Of a stretch of DNA of 64,000 nt, positions 22,796-36,067 are shown one piece after another. The position numbers were made by a program, and so were the translations under genes. The number at the start of each line of letters is the position of its first letter. Position 1 is the first letter of the stretch. The stretch spans positions 267,477-331,476 of the forward strand of contig NW_027192200.1 in assembly GCF_041956535.1 (NCBI RefSeq), given 5' to 3'. The notes below the pieces were generated by a model. The model saw only the letters and a list, made by a program, of their open reading frames with translations. It did not search any database and was not told the origin of the DNA. This DNA is from Calcarisporiella thermophila CBS 279.70 (Eukaryota > Calcarisporiellomycota).

Positions 22796-25294
22796 TCAGA
22801 CTTGAATGCCCTTGGCCCGAGCTTCAGTCTCAAAGATCAACATTCTCCACAGCTTCATCACGAACATCTCCGCCTCATCGTCGAGCGGCTCTTTCAGCTC
22901 GGAGAGCAAATCCCCAGGCTTCTTTCGCTGGCGTATCCGCCGGAGAATGAGTTTGACGAGATCCTCCACCGTCTCCCCAAGCATATCTACGATTTTCTTT
23001 GTCACAAAGGGGCGCAGCTTCTGCTCGACCATCGTGTCGTCCAGCTGCTCCCACTTGATGTCCCACCGCCAGAGTCCGTCCCGGTCCGCAGGGATCGAGT
23101 CCACGAGCTTCTTGACCTGCTGGCGGCGGCGCTCCGCTTGTTCTTCATCACGGGCCGACGGCCTCCCCTCTCCCGACTTGCTTTTACCCTCGTTTGAATC
23201 GCCCTCGTCATCGCTGTACACAAGGGGCACAAACAGCCGCTTCTTCTTGCCGCTGTCTTCCTCGTCCTCCTCGCCGAACCCAAGAGGGGTAGCAGGGCCA
23301 GTTGCAGGCACACCCGAAGACCCCGAGCCTCCGCTGGTGCCTCCTGCAGGGGTGGAGCCTGTCCGACGCTTCGCTCCACTCGCGCCCCCCAAGCTAAACT
23401 TGAGCTTGGCAGCAGCGGACTGGGCCTGTGCCTGCGCCGGTCCTCGCGCCCCTGTTTGCGCGTCCTCCCCATTTCTTCTTGACTCGCCAGAGGCCGCCGG
23501 CTGTAGGTCCCATTTTCTCCTCTCGTCCTTTTGCTCATCTCGACCTCGCGTTCCCCCCGCTTCCACCCCCTTTGTTCTCCCGTTCACCCCCACGTCCGTC
23601 CACTTCGTGCCACCCCCGGCCTTGGAGATGGACTCCACCAGCGGAGTAAGCTCCTCCTCCATCTCCACCACCAGCTTTCTCCTCTCCTCCTCCAACCGTC
23701 GCCTCTCCTCCTGAATCTCCTCCTGCTCCCTCGCTCGGTCCTTCTCGTCCCACTCTTCCTCTCGTGCTCTTGCTACACGCCGGCGCTGATACCATCGTTC
23801 CCGGTTCCGATAGTATTCCTCCTTGCCTCGCTCCTCCTCCTCATCGTCCCTCCACTCGGCAAAACGCTTGGCCATGTCATCCCGAACCCGCGACTCTCGT
23901 TCGGACACCTCGCGCTCCCGCTGGTCCTCCCGTTCATACTGGCGTGCTCGAGCGCTCTCACGTTTCTCCCATCGCCGCTCACGCTCTTTGAAAGCAAGCT
24001 CAAGATTACGCTGAAACCGCTCTGTCCGCCTTCGCTCCTCCTCCTCCTCCTCATCCACCTCCGGCAATTTTTTCTCTTCCCTTCTTTCGTCGCCCAGGTG
24101 GCCTCCTTTAACGAAGCGTACTTCCGTTGAAGGGGTGGGTGATTTCGCGCTCCGGCTCCGACTTCTTCGGTCGCGAGAGCGCGAGCGTGTCCGCCGGTCG
24201 GTCTCATGTTTTGAGGAGAGTTCCCGGAAGAAGGATATTTCGCGGTCGATCATCTCCCGTTGCTCAGGGGGCAAATCTGGGGGGATCTCCTGCTCTTGTC
24301 CGCGCCGCTCTACCGAATGAGGAGCAGATGGTGTGTTGGGGGCGGGGGGCTGGGAATTGGCGGGCGCAGAACTTGTTTGCTCGCTTCGTAAATCTTTGAC
24401 AAATCCTTGAACCATCTCCAAGGCCGTTCTATCGAGACTCTCGTCGTTCTACAATGGAAAGGGGAGAGCAGGCAAAAAGAGAAAAGAGAGGCCGATCAAT
24501 ATCGACGGCCCAAAAGGATTAATACACCGACTCAAAGAAGGCAATATAGGCAAAAAAGAACCTACCGGTGTTTTCGTTTTTTGCGCCTCATGCTCGTCGA
24601 GATGCCGCCGTACATTATCATCCACTTTGACCTGACATGGGTTCATAAACATTAATCCATCTCTGATCGACTTTCCAAATAAAATCACCAAGGTACTTAC
24701 AATCAACTTCTTTTCCACGCCACTTCCATCCAGAGCCGGCAGTGTTATTCCCTCCGGATTAATTGTCGATTCTCCCCCTGCAAGTACGCGTAATGCACGT
24801 AGAACTCCATCGGCATCGCCAAACACTGCAAAGCCGAAGCCCTTGGGATTGCCTGCTTGATCCATGACGCGTTTCCAGCTGGTTAACAACCCACATGCCT
24901 GCGATGAATGCGTAGGATTCATTAGCTTAAAAGTTTCTACTGAAAAAAACTTGCTAAAAGCGAAGTAGCCTACCTTCAACATGCGTTCTATAAATTCATC
25001 GCTGATCCCAGCAGGAATAGCGCCGACGAACAGCGTAGTTAATCCAGGATCGGCGGCAGGGGATCCAGTTGCTTGGTTTTGGGGTGCATTGACGGGGCCG
25101 GTGGCAAGCGGCATCGGAGGAGGAGGCCGCACTCCGGCGGGAGGAGGGATGCCCGCAGCAGGAGGATAGGCCGACCCTACGGGATGAAGAGGCGGTTGGA
25201 CAAAAGGAATAGGAGGGCGCCCATAGGGCGGGATCGGTAGCACGGGAGGGGGTGCATAGTTGGGGTATCCCGGAGGGGGCCGATATGGGTCCAT
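22796..25294 (-). CDS. RBM25: RBM25-like splicing factor (RRM and PWI)
   Basis: U1 snRNP-associated splicing regulator, related to yeast Snu71. Four exons: 25294-24974, 24898-24701, 24631-24566, 24448-22796; 745 residues. The N-terminus is Pro-rich. An RRM (about 88-173) has RNP2 TLFVGAIPAG and RNP1 KGFGFAVF. A long middle region is rich in Arg/Glu/Asp (about 250-440), as in RBM25. The C-terminal PWI domain (about 650-740) contains LRPFVTKKIVDMLGE and VEDLVKLILRRIRQRKKP. The order RRM, RE/RD, PWI is diagnostic. ATG 25294 (MDPYRPPPGYP) is the first in-frame ATG. Its start faces that of dynactin p24 with only 179 bases between, so they probably share a promoter. Confidence 0.94.
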
Positions 25295-25473
25295 TGCTTC
25301 TGTCCTCAGGATGTTCACGAATCGAGGTAAATAAAATAATCAACGAGCAAGATCACAAGAAAGACATGGTGGCTTGGACCACTCCTAACGAACTTGGCCA
25401 TACCTGATATTTCCTTCCAATAAATTATCGCTCTCCTGCAAATCTACGCGGAATTAGTGTGGCCCCTGACATC

Positions 25474-26333
25474 ATGACTACAGATGCGTTGGAAACTCTC
25501 GAATCGCGTCTTGCCCATCTCGAACATCTTCTCTTCAATCCGCCCACTGGTGACCGTCCCACGTTCTCGCTTCGCGCAGCCTCCGATGAACCGCTTCTGC
25601 AACGCGTGCTTGCACTACAGCAAGAGCTAAACAGAGTGCTGCGGGACCGCATGTCGCTGCAAGGATTTCTGGATCGATGTAAGAATAGGGCCCTCATCGA
25701 ACTAGCACCTTCTTCTCCCCCCTCCCCCCACTCACTAGATAGAGCTAACATGACACCGTCTTGATAGATGAAGAGAACGCTCGAATTCTGTCCACAGGCT
25801 CTACCCTCCGTCTTGAGAAACAATTGCTCTCACCACAAGCCAAAGCGCGCATCATTATTGAGACATCCGAGGATTTGAAGCAGTTTGTGTCCGAGCTAAA
25901 GCAGATAAAATCGCTTGAGGGAATGGCGAGCGGAGAACCCTATAAAGGTAGAGAATGGCGGCTTCCCTTCCTCGCTTTCCTTGGAGCAAGAAGGCTTCTA
26001 ACACTCTTCACGATCTACAGGACTGGACGCCCTAAAGCCGAAATTGCAGCCGTTAGAGGAAAAGCATCGCGAGCAAATGGTCGAAATTGCGGAGCTGTCA
26101 CAAAAAGTCTCGGGACTGCTGGATCAGTACAATGAATACGTAAGTACACAAGCAGAGCTCGCCACACTGGCCTAGTGGGCGTGTGTATATGGGGTGTGCG
26201 TGTGCTAAGTGTCTCTCCCCTTCAACAGGTTAATACCCTCTCGGAGATCTTCCTTTCGTGGGACAACATGCTCTCCTCGATGGAGACCATGGTAACGCGT
26301 CTTGAACGGGAACGCGCTTCGCAAGGGAAATAA
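25474..26333 (+). CDS. DCTN3: dynactin subunit 3 (p24)
   Basis: Shoulder subunit of dynactin, the dynein activator. Four exons: 25474-25678, 25768-25947, 26021-26139, 26229-26333; 202 residues, against 186 in human p24. Like the family it is mostly helical: LETLESRLAHLEHLLF at the N-terminus (human LQARVEELERWVYG), a middle with LEGMASGEPYKGLDALKPKLQ, then EKHREQMVEIAELSQKVS, LLDQYNEYVNTLSEIFLSW and a final helix. Identity is modest, so the call rests on the pattern of segments and length. All splice junctions keep frame. Confidence 0.8.
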
Positions 26334-26581
26334 GACTTATCAAGATCCTCAATCTAGATAAGTTGTGCTTCATTCGCTTTCACTCTTCCTTTTTTATCTT
26401 TAGTGTCTACTAAATTGTAATATAATACTCTAATGAATTATAACACAAGTGCATTGCTATTTTGAATATATATCAAGAAATAAAAAGACAAGAGGAAAAA
26501 ATAGCATTAAAATAAAATAGACTAGTGGTTCAATATACAGGCATAATAATTTAAAAAAAAAATGGACGAGGGAGGAGAGAG

Positions 26582-29500
26582 TCAGTGCTCACTAGGGGTG
26601 GTACTCTTGGCCAGCATGTACCGTCCCGTAAGGAAATCAAACTCGTCCTCATTTCGCACCAGGGCCTGGTATACATGGTATGGGACAAGAAGTTTGCGGC
26701 TCGTGCTCGCCCCCTGACCTTTCCTCCCTGCGGTAGCAACGGCCTTCGAGGCCAAGCCATCCTCGCTAGCGGGGGAGGCTCTTGCTTCCGGCGCCGCTTT
26801 CTTCTCATCCTCGCCCACACCATCCTCTTCCCTCTGATCCCTTGAGCCGACGACATCCGTGCTCTGGCACGCCTGCGCCACATCAAGTCGCCGCTGCTTC
26901 AGATCCGGTTGCTCCTCGCTCTCCTCAAGCCGGTAGACCTCGACGGATCGGCGCATCACATTTCGCAAAAATGCCTTCGCCGCCATGTACAAGAGCCCAC
27001 CCACAATGGCCTTGTCTTTTCCCACGATTTCGTTTCGATCTCGTTTCGCCCCGTAGACAGGTTTTTCGACTATGGTCCGCGTGGTTGGGAGTTTCAGCTG
27101 ATTCAGAACGCGACACACCCATTCCACCCCGCGGAGATCGATCACGCCACATTCGAGCGGCTCGGCACTGCTGAGCCAGTCCAGTGCCTCGCGAATTTTG
27201 GGCGTTCCCGCGCTTCCAACGAAATCTGATACCTGTGCCTGATCATCCACCTCCACCTCCATCTCATCGTCCCCCTCATTCCCCTCGTTATCGTCTAGCA
27301 CATCCTGCATGATCACGTCGGCAACCGTTAAGCTGCTCAGCCGACTTCGACGATTCACCATCTCGGCCGGCTGTCTTGAGCATGCAAAATGGAATATACT
27401 CCCTTTCGCCCCCTCGTTCTTCTCATCCGCCCTCTCTTGCTTAGTATGCCATGAGCGAGGACTTCCGCAAAACTTACAGTACATGTCTTGGAATCGAGTT
27501 GACTTCATCGGGGGTGGTCGCTGGTTGAGGGAGCTTAAGGAGTCCGTCTCCTGGCTTTCCCAGAGCGCCATTTTGTGTGAGAGTTGACTGCTCCCTTCCT
27601 TCCGCGGAGTGTGCCCACTTCGACGGCACCAGAGCATAACCTCCTTCGTGGTGAGTTTTTGTGCTGCTTCTTTCTCCCTCTCCACCGTGGAAAGGGTGGG
27701 GTTTAGATTTGCGATTTGGTTTTGGATATGCTTACGAAGCAAATGAGCACGATGCCACTAACCGAAAAAAAAAAAATACAAAATATTATTCATCCACTTG
27801 AGCATCAACAGACTAGGAAAAAAACGTGAATTTACCTCGGTCGACCTTTGACGCCCAATGCCCCACTCCAAGAAAGTGCCCGCGCCTTCTGCACAAGCAT
27901 AGGGCAGCTCAGCCGGCGCAACCTCGTGTCCGCTTGGCCTCACGATCGGGAATGCGGTCACGCCCACTTGTAGATAATCTTCCAAAACATGCCGTTCCGT
28001 TTTCTTTACCGCGTCCTGGCTTTCATTTCTTTCCGCCCTCGTTTCATTGTTTCCTTCCTCGCCAGTTTGGTTAGCGTCAAGTGGCTCGCTTCCTTGTGTA
28101 TGTGACTCCATTTTCCCTTGTTCGTTCGCGGACGGCTGCGTTGGTGCCGTAACAAACTCGGTGTTCCGGTCGAGCTCGAGGTCATATACGCGTTCGGTTC
28201 CGAGCACTTGTCGGCCACAATGAGTATCGTCTAACTGTAGAGATTTAAGTCCCCCCCCCAAAAAAAAATAAAGGATGAATATTTGAGTGTTTAAGCTAAG
28301 AGCGAATAAAAGTTGCTCAGAGGGAAGCTTACCTTGAGCACATGAATAATATCCACGGGTTTGTTCCGCCGATCCACAAAGTGCAGCTGCACTCTTACGG
28401 GCGCCTCGCCCCATCCATACCGCTTGAGGTGGAAGGGGGGCTTCTTCACATCGACCACATCATGCGGCCGATAGCTCGGATGTAGGTAGAACCGGACCTT
28501 AGACAGGAAGGTCGCCACATCAGGGTGGTTGGCTGGGCTTGCCACGTAGATCATCCACTTGTGGGTGAATTTTCCCATGGCCGGGTCGCGCCGCTCAGGA
28601 GGCACGAATTTTGAGACGTTTCCAACAATCACACGGCGCTTGACATAGAACCGCGACCCATCCGTGGAGTTGAGTGGCAGTACGCCGTACACGAGTAGAT
28701 CGGCAACCCGGTTTGCTTCTTGCTGTGCGACTTCAGTATTGGGCAGACGATCCTGAGTTGCTGGCCGATTTAGCGCCTCCTGTGACAGATCAGCTTGGGG
28801 TGGGTGTTTGTGGAGTGTATCCCTATCGGCAGGTGCAGCAGGGGCACTCTTCGAAGCGTTGGCCCCATCAGGAACACTGTCAACACGAACGGGAACAACC
28901 ACGGATTTGGATGCAATGGGTTTTGGGGTAGCTTGAGGCAATTCCCTTGGTACGTCGATGCCAGCTGGAGTGAACGAGCCCATTTCTGGGGATATCAAAT
29001 TAGAATCTGTCCTTTCGCTGGCATCCAGCAACATCTCTCTATCTAAGGCCTGACCGTCAGCCGCTATTCTTTCAGCTATGGGCACACCGAGGCTCTTTAG
29101 ACCTGCAGCCTTATTCTCTCTCTCATCATGCATGGTAACATCTTGCTCATGTGCACCCATATCTTTGAGGACCCGGCTCTCCTTCCCAGGACCCCGATCT
29201 CGACCCGGTTCTCGTTCATTTTCGGACTCACTCTCTGAAGAGTCGCCACTACTGCCACTGCTACTGCTACCACTATCACCGCTACTACCGCCACTACTAC
29301 TACTGCTGCTGCTGCTGCCACTATTCCCTTCATTCTCGCTACTGTCGTCCCCGCTTTCACTTTCATTCTCACTCTCTATTGCAGTCTGCTGAACAGGAAC
29401 ACGGCTGAGTTTCTTCCCCGATTTGCCCGCTATGTGGGGGAGAGTGGCGGGGGCTGGGGAGGATGCACTGGTGGCTGTGGAGGCCGTCTCAATAGTGGAC

Positions 29501-30697
29501 TCTGGGAGAGCAGAGGGGGGCGGGGTCGAGGTGGATGCGATGTAGTCGCTAGCATCCGACTCTGCCTGTGCGAGATGGTGGGAGGCAGCCGCTCTCACCT
29601 CATCCACGTCCATATCCACCTCCTCTTCAAACACCTTAATTTTAGGCTAAAAGAAAACGTTGTTTTAGAGAGAACAGCCCGACCCAGCCCAAATATGCAC
29701 TGCTTACCCTTTCTGCTGGAGCCGCTGGTTTAGGTGGTGTGGCTGCAATCCGAGGGAATGGCCGTGATAAGAGCTTGCGTCGGCATGGGTGATCTGGAGG
29801 TACTTCACTCTCATCCTTTCCACACATACACAAAAACAAAGACAATGAGAAATCTGAAATACAAGTTGCGGTCGACATTTTAGGTAGGAATGGAAAACTT
29901 ACCACCGGAATACCGGCAAGTCGATTTGCTTCATCGTGGCTTGCAAATTCCAAGTGATGCACGATCCGGCAATGGTTCAAGAAGCCTTGATGATTGGCAA
30001 AATCGTCGCGGTGACATTTGGGACAGGAGAGCCTAGTTGGGATGAAAGGTGAGTATAAGTGGTCTCAACATCGACAGTGCGGGGGAGGGCCTACTTCACA
30101 AATGTGCCATCTTCACGCTGCGCATACAGAGCGGACCGCCCAGTATAGGATGGTTGCGATTGACTTCGACCATATACAGGACGGCGCACTCGCCCTGAGC
30201 TTGTGGTAAGGAGGGGTGGGGGGGAAGCAGCGCGTCGTGATGTTGATCGGGTTGAGTACTGTTCGGGAGGAGGATCCTCTATCAGGTAGTGAAAAGTAAG
30301 GAGTAAGGGGAGGGTTAGCCAACCGCCATAACTTGAGCGAGGGAAGCAGGACTCACTATTTATGATGGCATATCTAAGATCTTCGAGGGCTTCTCTTGCC
30401 TTGCGGATTTCCTCTTCAATGGCCCTAATCTCTTGGTGCTTGAGCAAGATCTCGACATCGAATTGGTGATCGATGACATCAACGATCTTTTTACGGGTCA
30501 TCTCATCTAAAACATGGTAACAAGCAGAGGTCATTGGATTGGTTTTCTCCGGCTTGGGTACCTAAAGAGTCGTTCAACGTACCTCGAGGAACAGGCTTCA
30601 ATGAGCTGCCCTCTGCGGGCGTAGGAGGGGCGGATGGGTTTGTCTTCCCTCGTGGTAGTCTCTTGCGCGGGGATTCTTCTTTCATGGCTGATACCAT
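26582..30697 (-). CDS. YEATS2: YEATS2-like ATAC-type chromatin protein
   Basis: Acyl-lysine reader and scaffold of the metazoan ATAC acetyltransferase complex. Eight exons: 30697-30583, 30506-30357, 30278-30095, 30032-29903, 29815-29708, 29646-28333, 28234-27836, 27757-26582; 1191 residues. In order: an N-terminal helix (40-88, KKIVDVIDHQFDVEILLKH) matching that of YEATS2; a zinc-finger-like segment (about 150-190) with CPKCH and GFLNHCRIVHH; a long Ser/Glu/Gly-rich linker; the YEATS domain (about 560-700) with RRVIVGNVSKFVPPERRD, FYLHPSYRPHDVVDV, PPFHLKRYGWGEAPVRVQ and VDIIHVLKLDDTHCG; a second Cys-rich patch (YCKFCGSPRSWH); and a C-terminal histone-fold-like end (GGLLYMAAKAFLRNVMRR, LLVPYHVYQAL). 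The fold order matches YEATS2, not Yaf9/GAS41. Confidence 0.9.
29245..29322 (-). repeat. Ser-coding triplet tract in the YEATS2-like gene
   Basis: Imperfect AGC/AGT/GGC triplets encode a Ser/Gly run in the linker before the YEATS domain. Triplets are mixed, so it is a low-complexity linker rather than a pure microsatellite. Confidence 0.7.
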
Positions 30698-31121
30698 TGC
30701 TCTTTGCTCACAAGCGAACGAAGCGAAGCAAAGCAATCAAAGGGAATCAAGAGCGTCGTTTTCGAAAATACTATATATTGCGGCAAAAAAAAAATCTAAG
30801 GGGCGCAGTAACAATAATAATTCAGAGCAGTCTTTTTTAGGAGGTTCCACGTTTAATTTAGGCAATACTGGAAGAAAAAAAAAAATAAAAACCACGAACA
30901 AAAATATCAAATAAAAAATAAGAGAGGGATATTTCGTTGAACCAAAGATACACAAATACATCTTCAAGTGGTAAGGATAGAGAAAGTCGTCGTACAAGAG
31001 CGTGGGGGTGAGGGGAGGGGGAGTGGTGGTAGGAAGAAGCACATACCATTTAACCAACGAAACATGCCTTATATATATAAATTTATATGTGTATGTATTC
31101 TTTCTAGTGAAAGGGGAGAGT
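30698..31121. other. tandem spacer, Rab 3' end to YEATS2-like start
   Basis: About 420 bases with A runs. It holds the 3' region of the Rab gene and the promoter of the YEATS2-like gene. No gene seen. Confidence 0.55.
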
Positions 31122-32270
<1,149 letters not shown>

Positions 32271-33269
32271 ACTGAAGGGATGAATGAGCCCCAGCCGAAG
32301 TTATCTTTTGACGGTATGAGATGGGGAAGGGATCGAGGATGTCAACCTTGATGAGCGAATGCAGCCAGGACCTGTGCAAAGCCCACTTTGAATGAGTTTA
32401 AATTGAAATTCTGGGACGGCTCAAGTATCCGAATCAGCCCAATATGGGCGATGTTGATATTATTCATGCAAAACTCTCGTCGGGGAGTCGGAAGCCGAGA
32501 AGGATGAAATCCTATTTTCCTATTCTCCGGACTTGCACATACGAGGATGGGCACGGGAGAATACTGTGCGACCAGTGTGGCGCCAAAGATCGCCTGGCGG
32601 TGCAAACTCCTTATATGAAAAGGGCAGTTGGCCATCAAGGCGATAGCGATTTCTCAATGTATTTCTGGACCATTTAGTTCGGTTTATACTCCTCCATCAA
32701 CCCCAAGCCTGAGAGATCACATGCGAATATCACCAATGAATACGGAAAATGGGCGCCCTTATCAGGGGATATTTGGCGTAGAGCGCGATTTCAAACAAGT
32801 AAGCTCTTATATTTGTTATGTTTTTCATTTTATTTGCAGATGCGCATGCAGAGAGAAGTAGAAAATTTTGGAGACGATGAAGGCCGGCCATTTGACCTAT
32901 ACTGCTCTTCATTGCAATGGGAGAATGGTTTGGACTGCTCTGTGCCATGCTTGAAGAAAAAAAAAACTGGATGCCTGCTTCGACAAAAGAAGAGTGCAGG
33001 CGTTGGGAGAAGTCCCACTAGCAGCTATTTGGAAGATGGAATGTTCTTGCAAAGTATAAATGTTCTTTGCCCGGTGCATCTTACATAATAGCCGCTTGAC
33101 TTGGATATTGCGCTGGCATGTAAGACACCTATTTGCGGGTGTATTTGAAGGATTGCTTGGCTGCAGGGCACATCTCTGATAACATTGGAAATGGAGCAAA
33201 TGCTTGTGATCTATCAAGCCCTAGAAATCAGGTGAGGCCTTGGCTTTCCATCCCTTGGGAAAGACGAAC

Positions 33270-33301
33270 AGGAACGGGGGCCGCCAAGCAAGCCCGTTCC
33301 T
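33270..33301. repeat. inverted repeat AGGAACGGG / CCCGTTCCT
   Basis: Perfect 9-base arms with a 14-base GC-rich spacer, in the long region upstream of the velvet gene. It could be a bipartite protein-binding site or a hairpin in a leader RNA. Confidence 0.5.
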
Positions 33302-33728
33302 CCCTGCTGCGCACTCTTTTAGAGTTGAGGGGATAAAAGTAAATCTTAGCGTTACCTAGCTTACGCGGTGAGCAATCCAAGAATAGGAAATTGTACCTTG
33401 GGTTCTGCAGACTGCTTGGATCCTTTTGGGAAAGGCGGCCAACGAGGGGAAATCTATTTCCGTTGCACGAATCGATGGTTTCTCCCCATTCTATAGGAAT
33501 TGGTGCGGCCAATGGGCATCCAGATCCAAATTAATTCGTTTCCGGGCCTCCTAATGGTCCGCCGGGGGACTGGGAAGGGGAGGGCCCAATGCTTCTATTT
33601 TTATCAAGTGCTTTCGTCATTGTGTTCGGAAAAAATAATATACAAAGCGAGTGTGTGACATTGGTGGCATGCGAGCCTTCCTCTCAGGCCGCTTTTCTTC
33701 TCAATGGCATCTTTCCCGGGACGGCTAG

Positions 33729-33750
33729 TTTCCGTGCCCATGCACGGAAA
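33729..33750. repeat. hairpin repeat TTTCCGTGC / GCACGGAAA
   Basis: Perfect 9-base arms around a 4-base CCAT loop, 900 bases upstream of the velvet start codon. As DNA it is a near palindrome; as RNA it would form a tight stem. Confidence 0.55.
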
Positions 33751-34519
33751 TTGGGTCATCGATCACAGGGAGCAGGGGGGGGGGACCTTCGATGGTGAGC
33801 TCGCCCAATCACGCCGGACACCGGTCATTCCCCCATGTTTGATTTCTGATTTCGGCCGCGAGCCTAATCCAAGAATACCGTTCTGAGATGAAACGAACTT
33901 CATTGCCGAGGTTCCTCACCGGTTGATTACGCCCCCCCTCGGTCAGAAAGTAGGGTGGGTTTATCCTTTTTGCCACTAACGCTGCTCCCCCCTCCGACGC
34001 ATGGCCCGTCCGCACCGTCGGAAATGGGGAGCTCTACCACACGAGAAGGAGCAGGAAGGCCTCCGGGCTCCCTTGGTTGACAAGAGGCCGGCAAACGGGA
34101 CTCCGCCCTGTCCAGCTCTTCATAGAATCCGTGTCCAACCGCAAGCTTAACCCAAGTTAGCACAAAATAAGCAGACTTTAGGGGAGGACACATCTAGAAA
34201 AAGCCTTACCAAAGTGCGCCAAATAGGATCTTGCTTGCCGGGTGCGTGGGTTGAAAATATTTTCGTGCGAACCAAGAACTAGGTCAAAACCCATCTTGAC
34301 AAGTGACATGAGCAGAGAGAGAAGCTAAAAAAAAAACATGAGGAAATGACGGTGCCCGGATTCTAGCTTTTTTTCCCGTTACCATTTTATTTCCCACTGA
34401 GTCTCATTTTTTTCTTGTGTCGGTTTCCCAACATAAAAAAGAGTGGAGTTGTATATAAATAAGAATTGCGGGACGTTGGAGAGCCACCGGGAAAGCCCTA
34501 CACGATCTCTGTTCATGCT

Positions 34520-34542
34520 TATATATATATATATATATATAT
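34520..34542. repeat. TA dinucleotide run
   Basis: About eleven TA units roughly 110 bases before the velvet start, followed by a CT-rich leader. It may act as an open promoter element. Confidence 0.7.
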
Positions 34543-34650
34543 CCATAGATCGGTACAGATATAAAATAACCCGCCCGCCTCCTTGTTCCCGCTCCCATTT
34601 TCTCGTTTTTCGGTTTCTCTCCTCGCTAGCCCCCGCCTTTCCCCATCAAC

Positions 34651-36067
34651 ATGTCGAGAGGCACCTATAGCTTTGTCAGTGATTTCGACGATACTTGGAT
34701 GCATGAGGGGGTACAGTACGCCCTGACGATCCGACAGCAACCTCGGCTGGCGCGGGTATGCAACGCCAAGGAACGCACTCCCGTCGACCCCCCGCCCATC
34801 ATTCAGATCAAGCTTGCCACCTCCACCCCCGAAGAAGCCCAGTAGGTTCCCCCCTTTTCCTTTCTTTTTTCCCTCCCTTTTGACCCACTCCGGTGGCATC
34901 CTAGACGATTCCTTCAGAGTCCAAACTACTTTATGTGCGCCGACGTCATCGGTGCGCAGGACTACCCCAGCGAGCAGCCCCTCGATGCTAAGCAGGTGCT
35001 CTCCGGAAACAAGGTTTCGTCCCTCCACCGACTAAAGGATATCGACAACACGGACGGGGGATTCTTTGTGTTTGGAGACCTGTCGATGAACGTGATAGGG
35101 GCCTTTCGTTTGAAGTTCAATCTTTACCATGTCACGAGGTAAGGCTTTGGTGGCAAAGAGGGCTTTCTTCAGCCGTGAAGCCAGAGTAACGCAGAGGCTG
35201 TTTTGGTTTGTCTTTAGTGGCCAGGCCGTGCACCTGCATTCGCTGGTCTCCGACGCTTTCACCGTCTACACCGCCAAGGATTTCCCCGGCTTGTCGGAGT
35301 CCACTTTTCTCTCGCGCTCCTTCTCCGACCAGGGCGTCAAGCTCCGGATCCGCAAGGAGCATCGCATCCAGATCAAGTGGAACAGCATCTCTTCCCAGCC
35401 ACGGCCGCCCTCGCCTTCGCAGAGCAGTTCCGGCGAAAAGCGCAAGCGCGAGCCCAGCGTGATCGCTGCCCTCGAGTCGCCCGCCCTGAAGTCTCCTCGG
35501 TATGAGGCGTCTTCCACGAGACAGCCTGGGTATCCCTCCCCCACCACCCCCAGCACAGCGCCGATTCTCACCCCCTTAGCACCCCCGCTGCCCCCCCTGC
35601 GGGCCAAAGTGACCATCGCCACACCCACCGCTCCGGGAATGCGCGACCACAGCCTCTCTGCGTTGCTGTCTCCCATGGCCGCCTCCGCCTACCCATACCC
35701 CTCGCCGGGGTGGCAACCTACCCCTCTCGCCACAAACGCTCCGCCTCAGCACCATCCCTCGCAGCCGCAAGAGAATACGCAGGCAGGAGCCCGCTTAGGG
35801 CCTGCAGAGCCTCTTCTCTGCCCTCGCCCCCACACAGCCCCGCTCGTCGACCACCGCTCCAGCCTTCTCGAACCGGCCTCGATTGCACAGGCCTTGACAC
35901 CTCCCCCTCCGAAACCACCCGGGATGTCCCTGCTTCCGCCCCCCGCTTTTCTGCTACCCGAGCACAATGATGCCCGATGGAAGGAAAAGTCGCCCACTTA
36001 TTGCGGGATCGCGACCCCCCATGTCTTCCAGGACGAGGTGCGCCGGTTATTATCAGCTTCCCCGTAG
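34651..36067 (+). CDS. velvet-domain regulator (VelB/VosA type)
   Basis: Fungal transcription regulator of development and secondary metabolism with an NF-kB-like DNA-binding fold. Three exons: 34651-34841, 34905-35138, 35218-36067; 424 residues. The velvet domain (about 15-200) shows [63 protein letters not shown] and the strongly conserved [19 protein letters not shown]. The rest is Pro/Ser-rich with no fold. FVFGDLS and the RIRKE block are closest to VelB/VosA members rather than VeA. The gene stands alone between two long intergenic regions. A frame from ATG 34515 overlaps its start codon. Confidence 0.94.

Larger units (their letters stand above)
32271..34650. other. long divergent intergenic region, Rab / velvet
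   Basis: About 2.4 kb without a convincing gene, far longer than the window's typical spacer. It contains two good inverted repeats (33270-33301 and 33729-33750), GC-rich segments around 33250-34150, and a TA dinucleotide run close to the velvet start. Short frames near 32444 and 32628-33088 were considered and not accepted. It probably carries extended control sequence for the velvet gene. Confidence 0.55.

Noticed and set aside
22806-23714. 302-residue plus-strand frame opposite RBM25
   Set aside because: Mirror of the RE/RD-rich coding region of RBM25, whose codons read as Ser/Arg/Leu on the other strand.
32444-32677. 77-residue frame with CDQCGAK, zinc-finger-like
   Set aside because: Only one CxxC pair, no second half, no splice continuation.
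32721-33088. Possible two-exon gene (32721-32798 and 32840-33088) with GTAAGC...TTTGCAG between
   Set aside because: Frames join, but the intron would be 41 bases, shorter than every intron in the well-supported genes here (54 or more), and the 108-residue product resembles nothing known.
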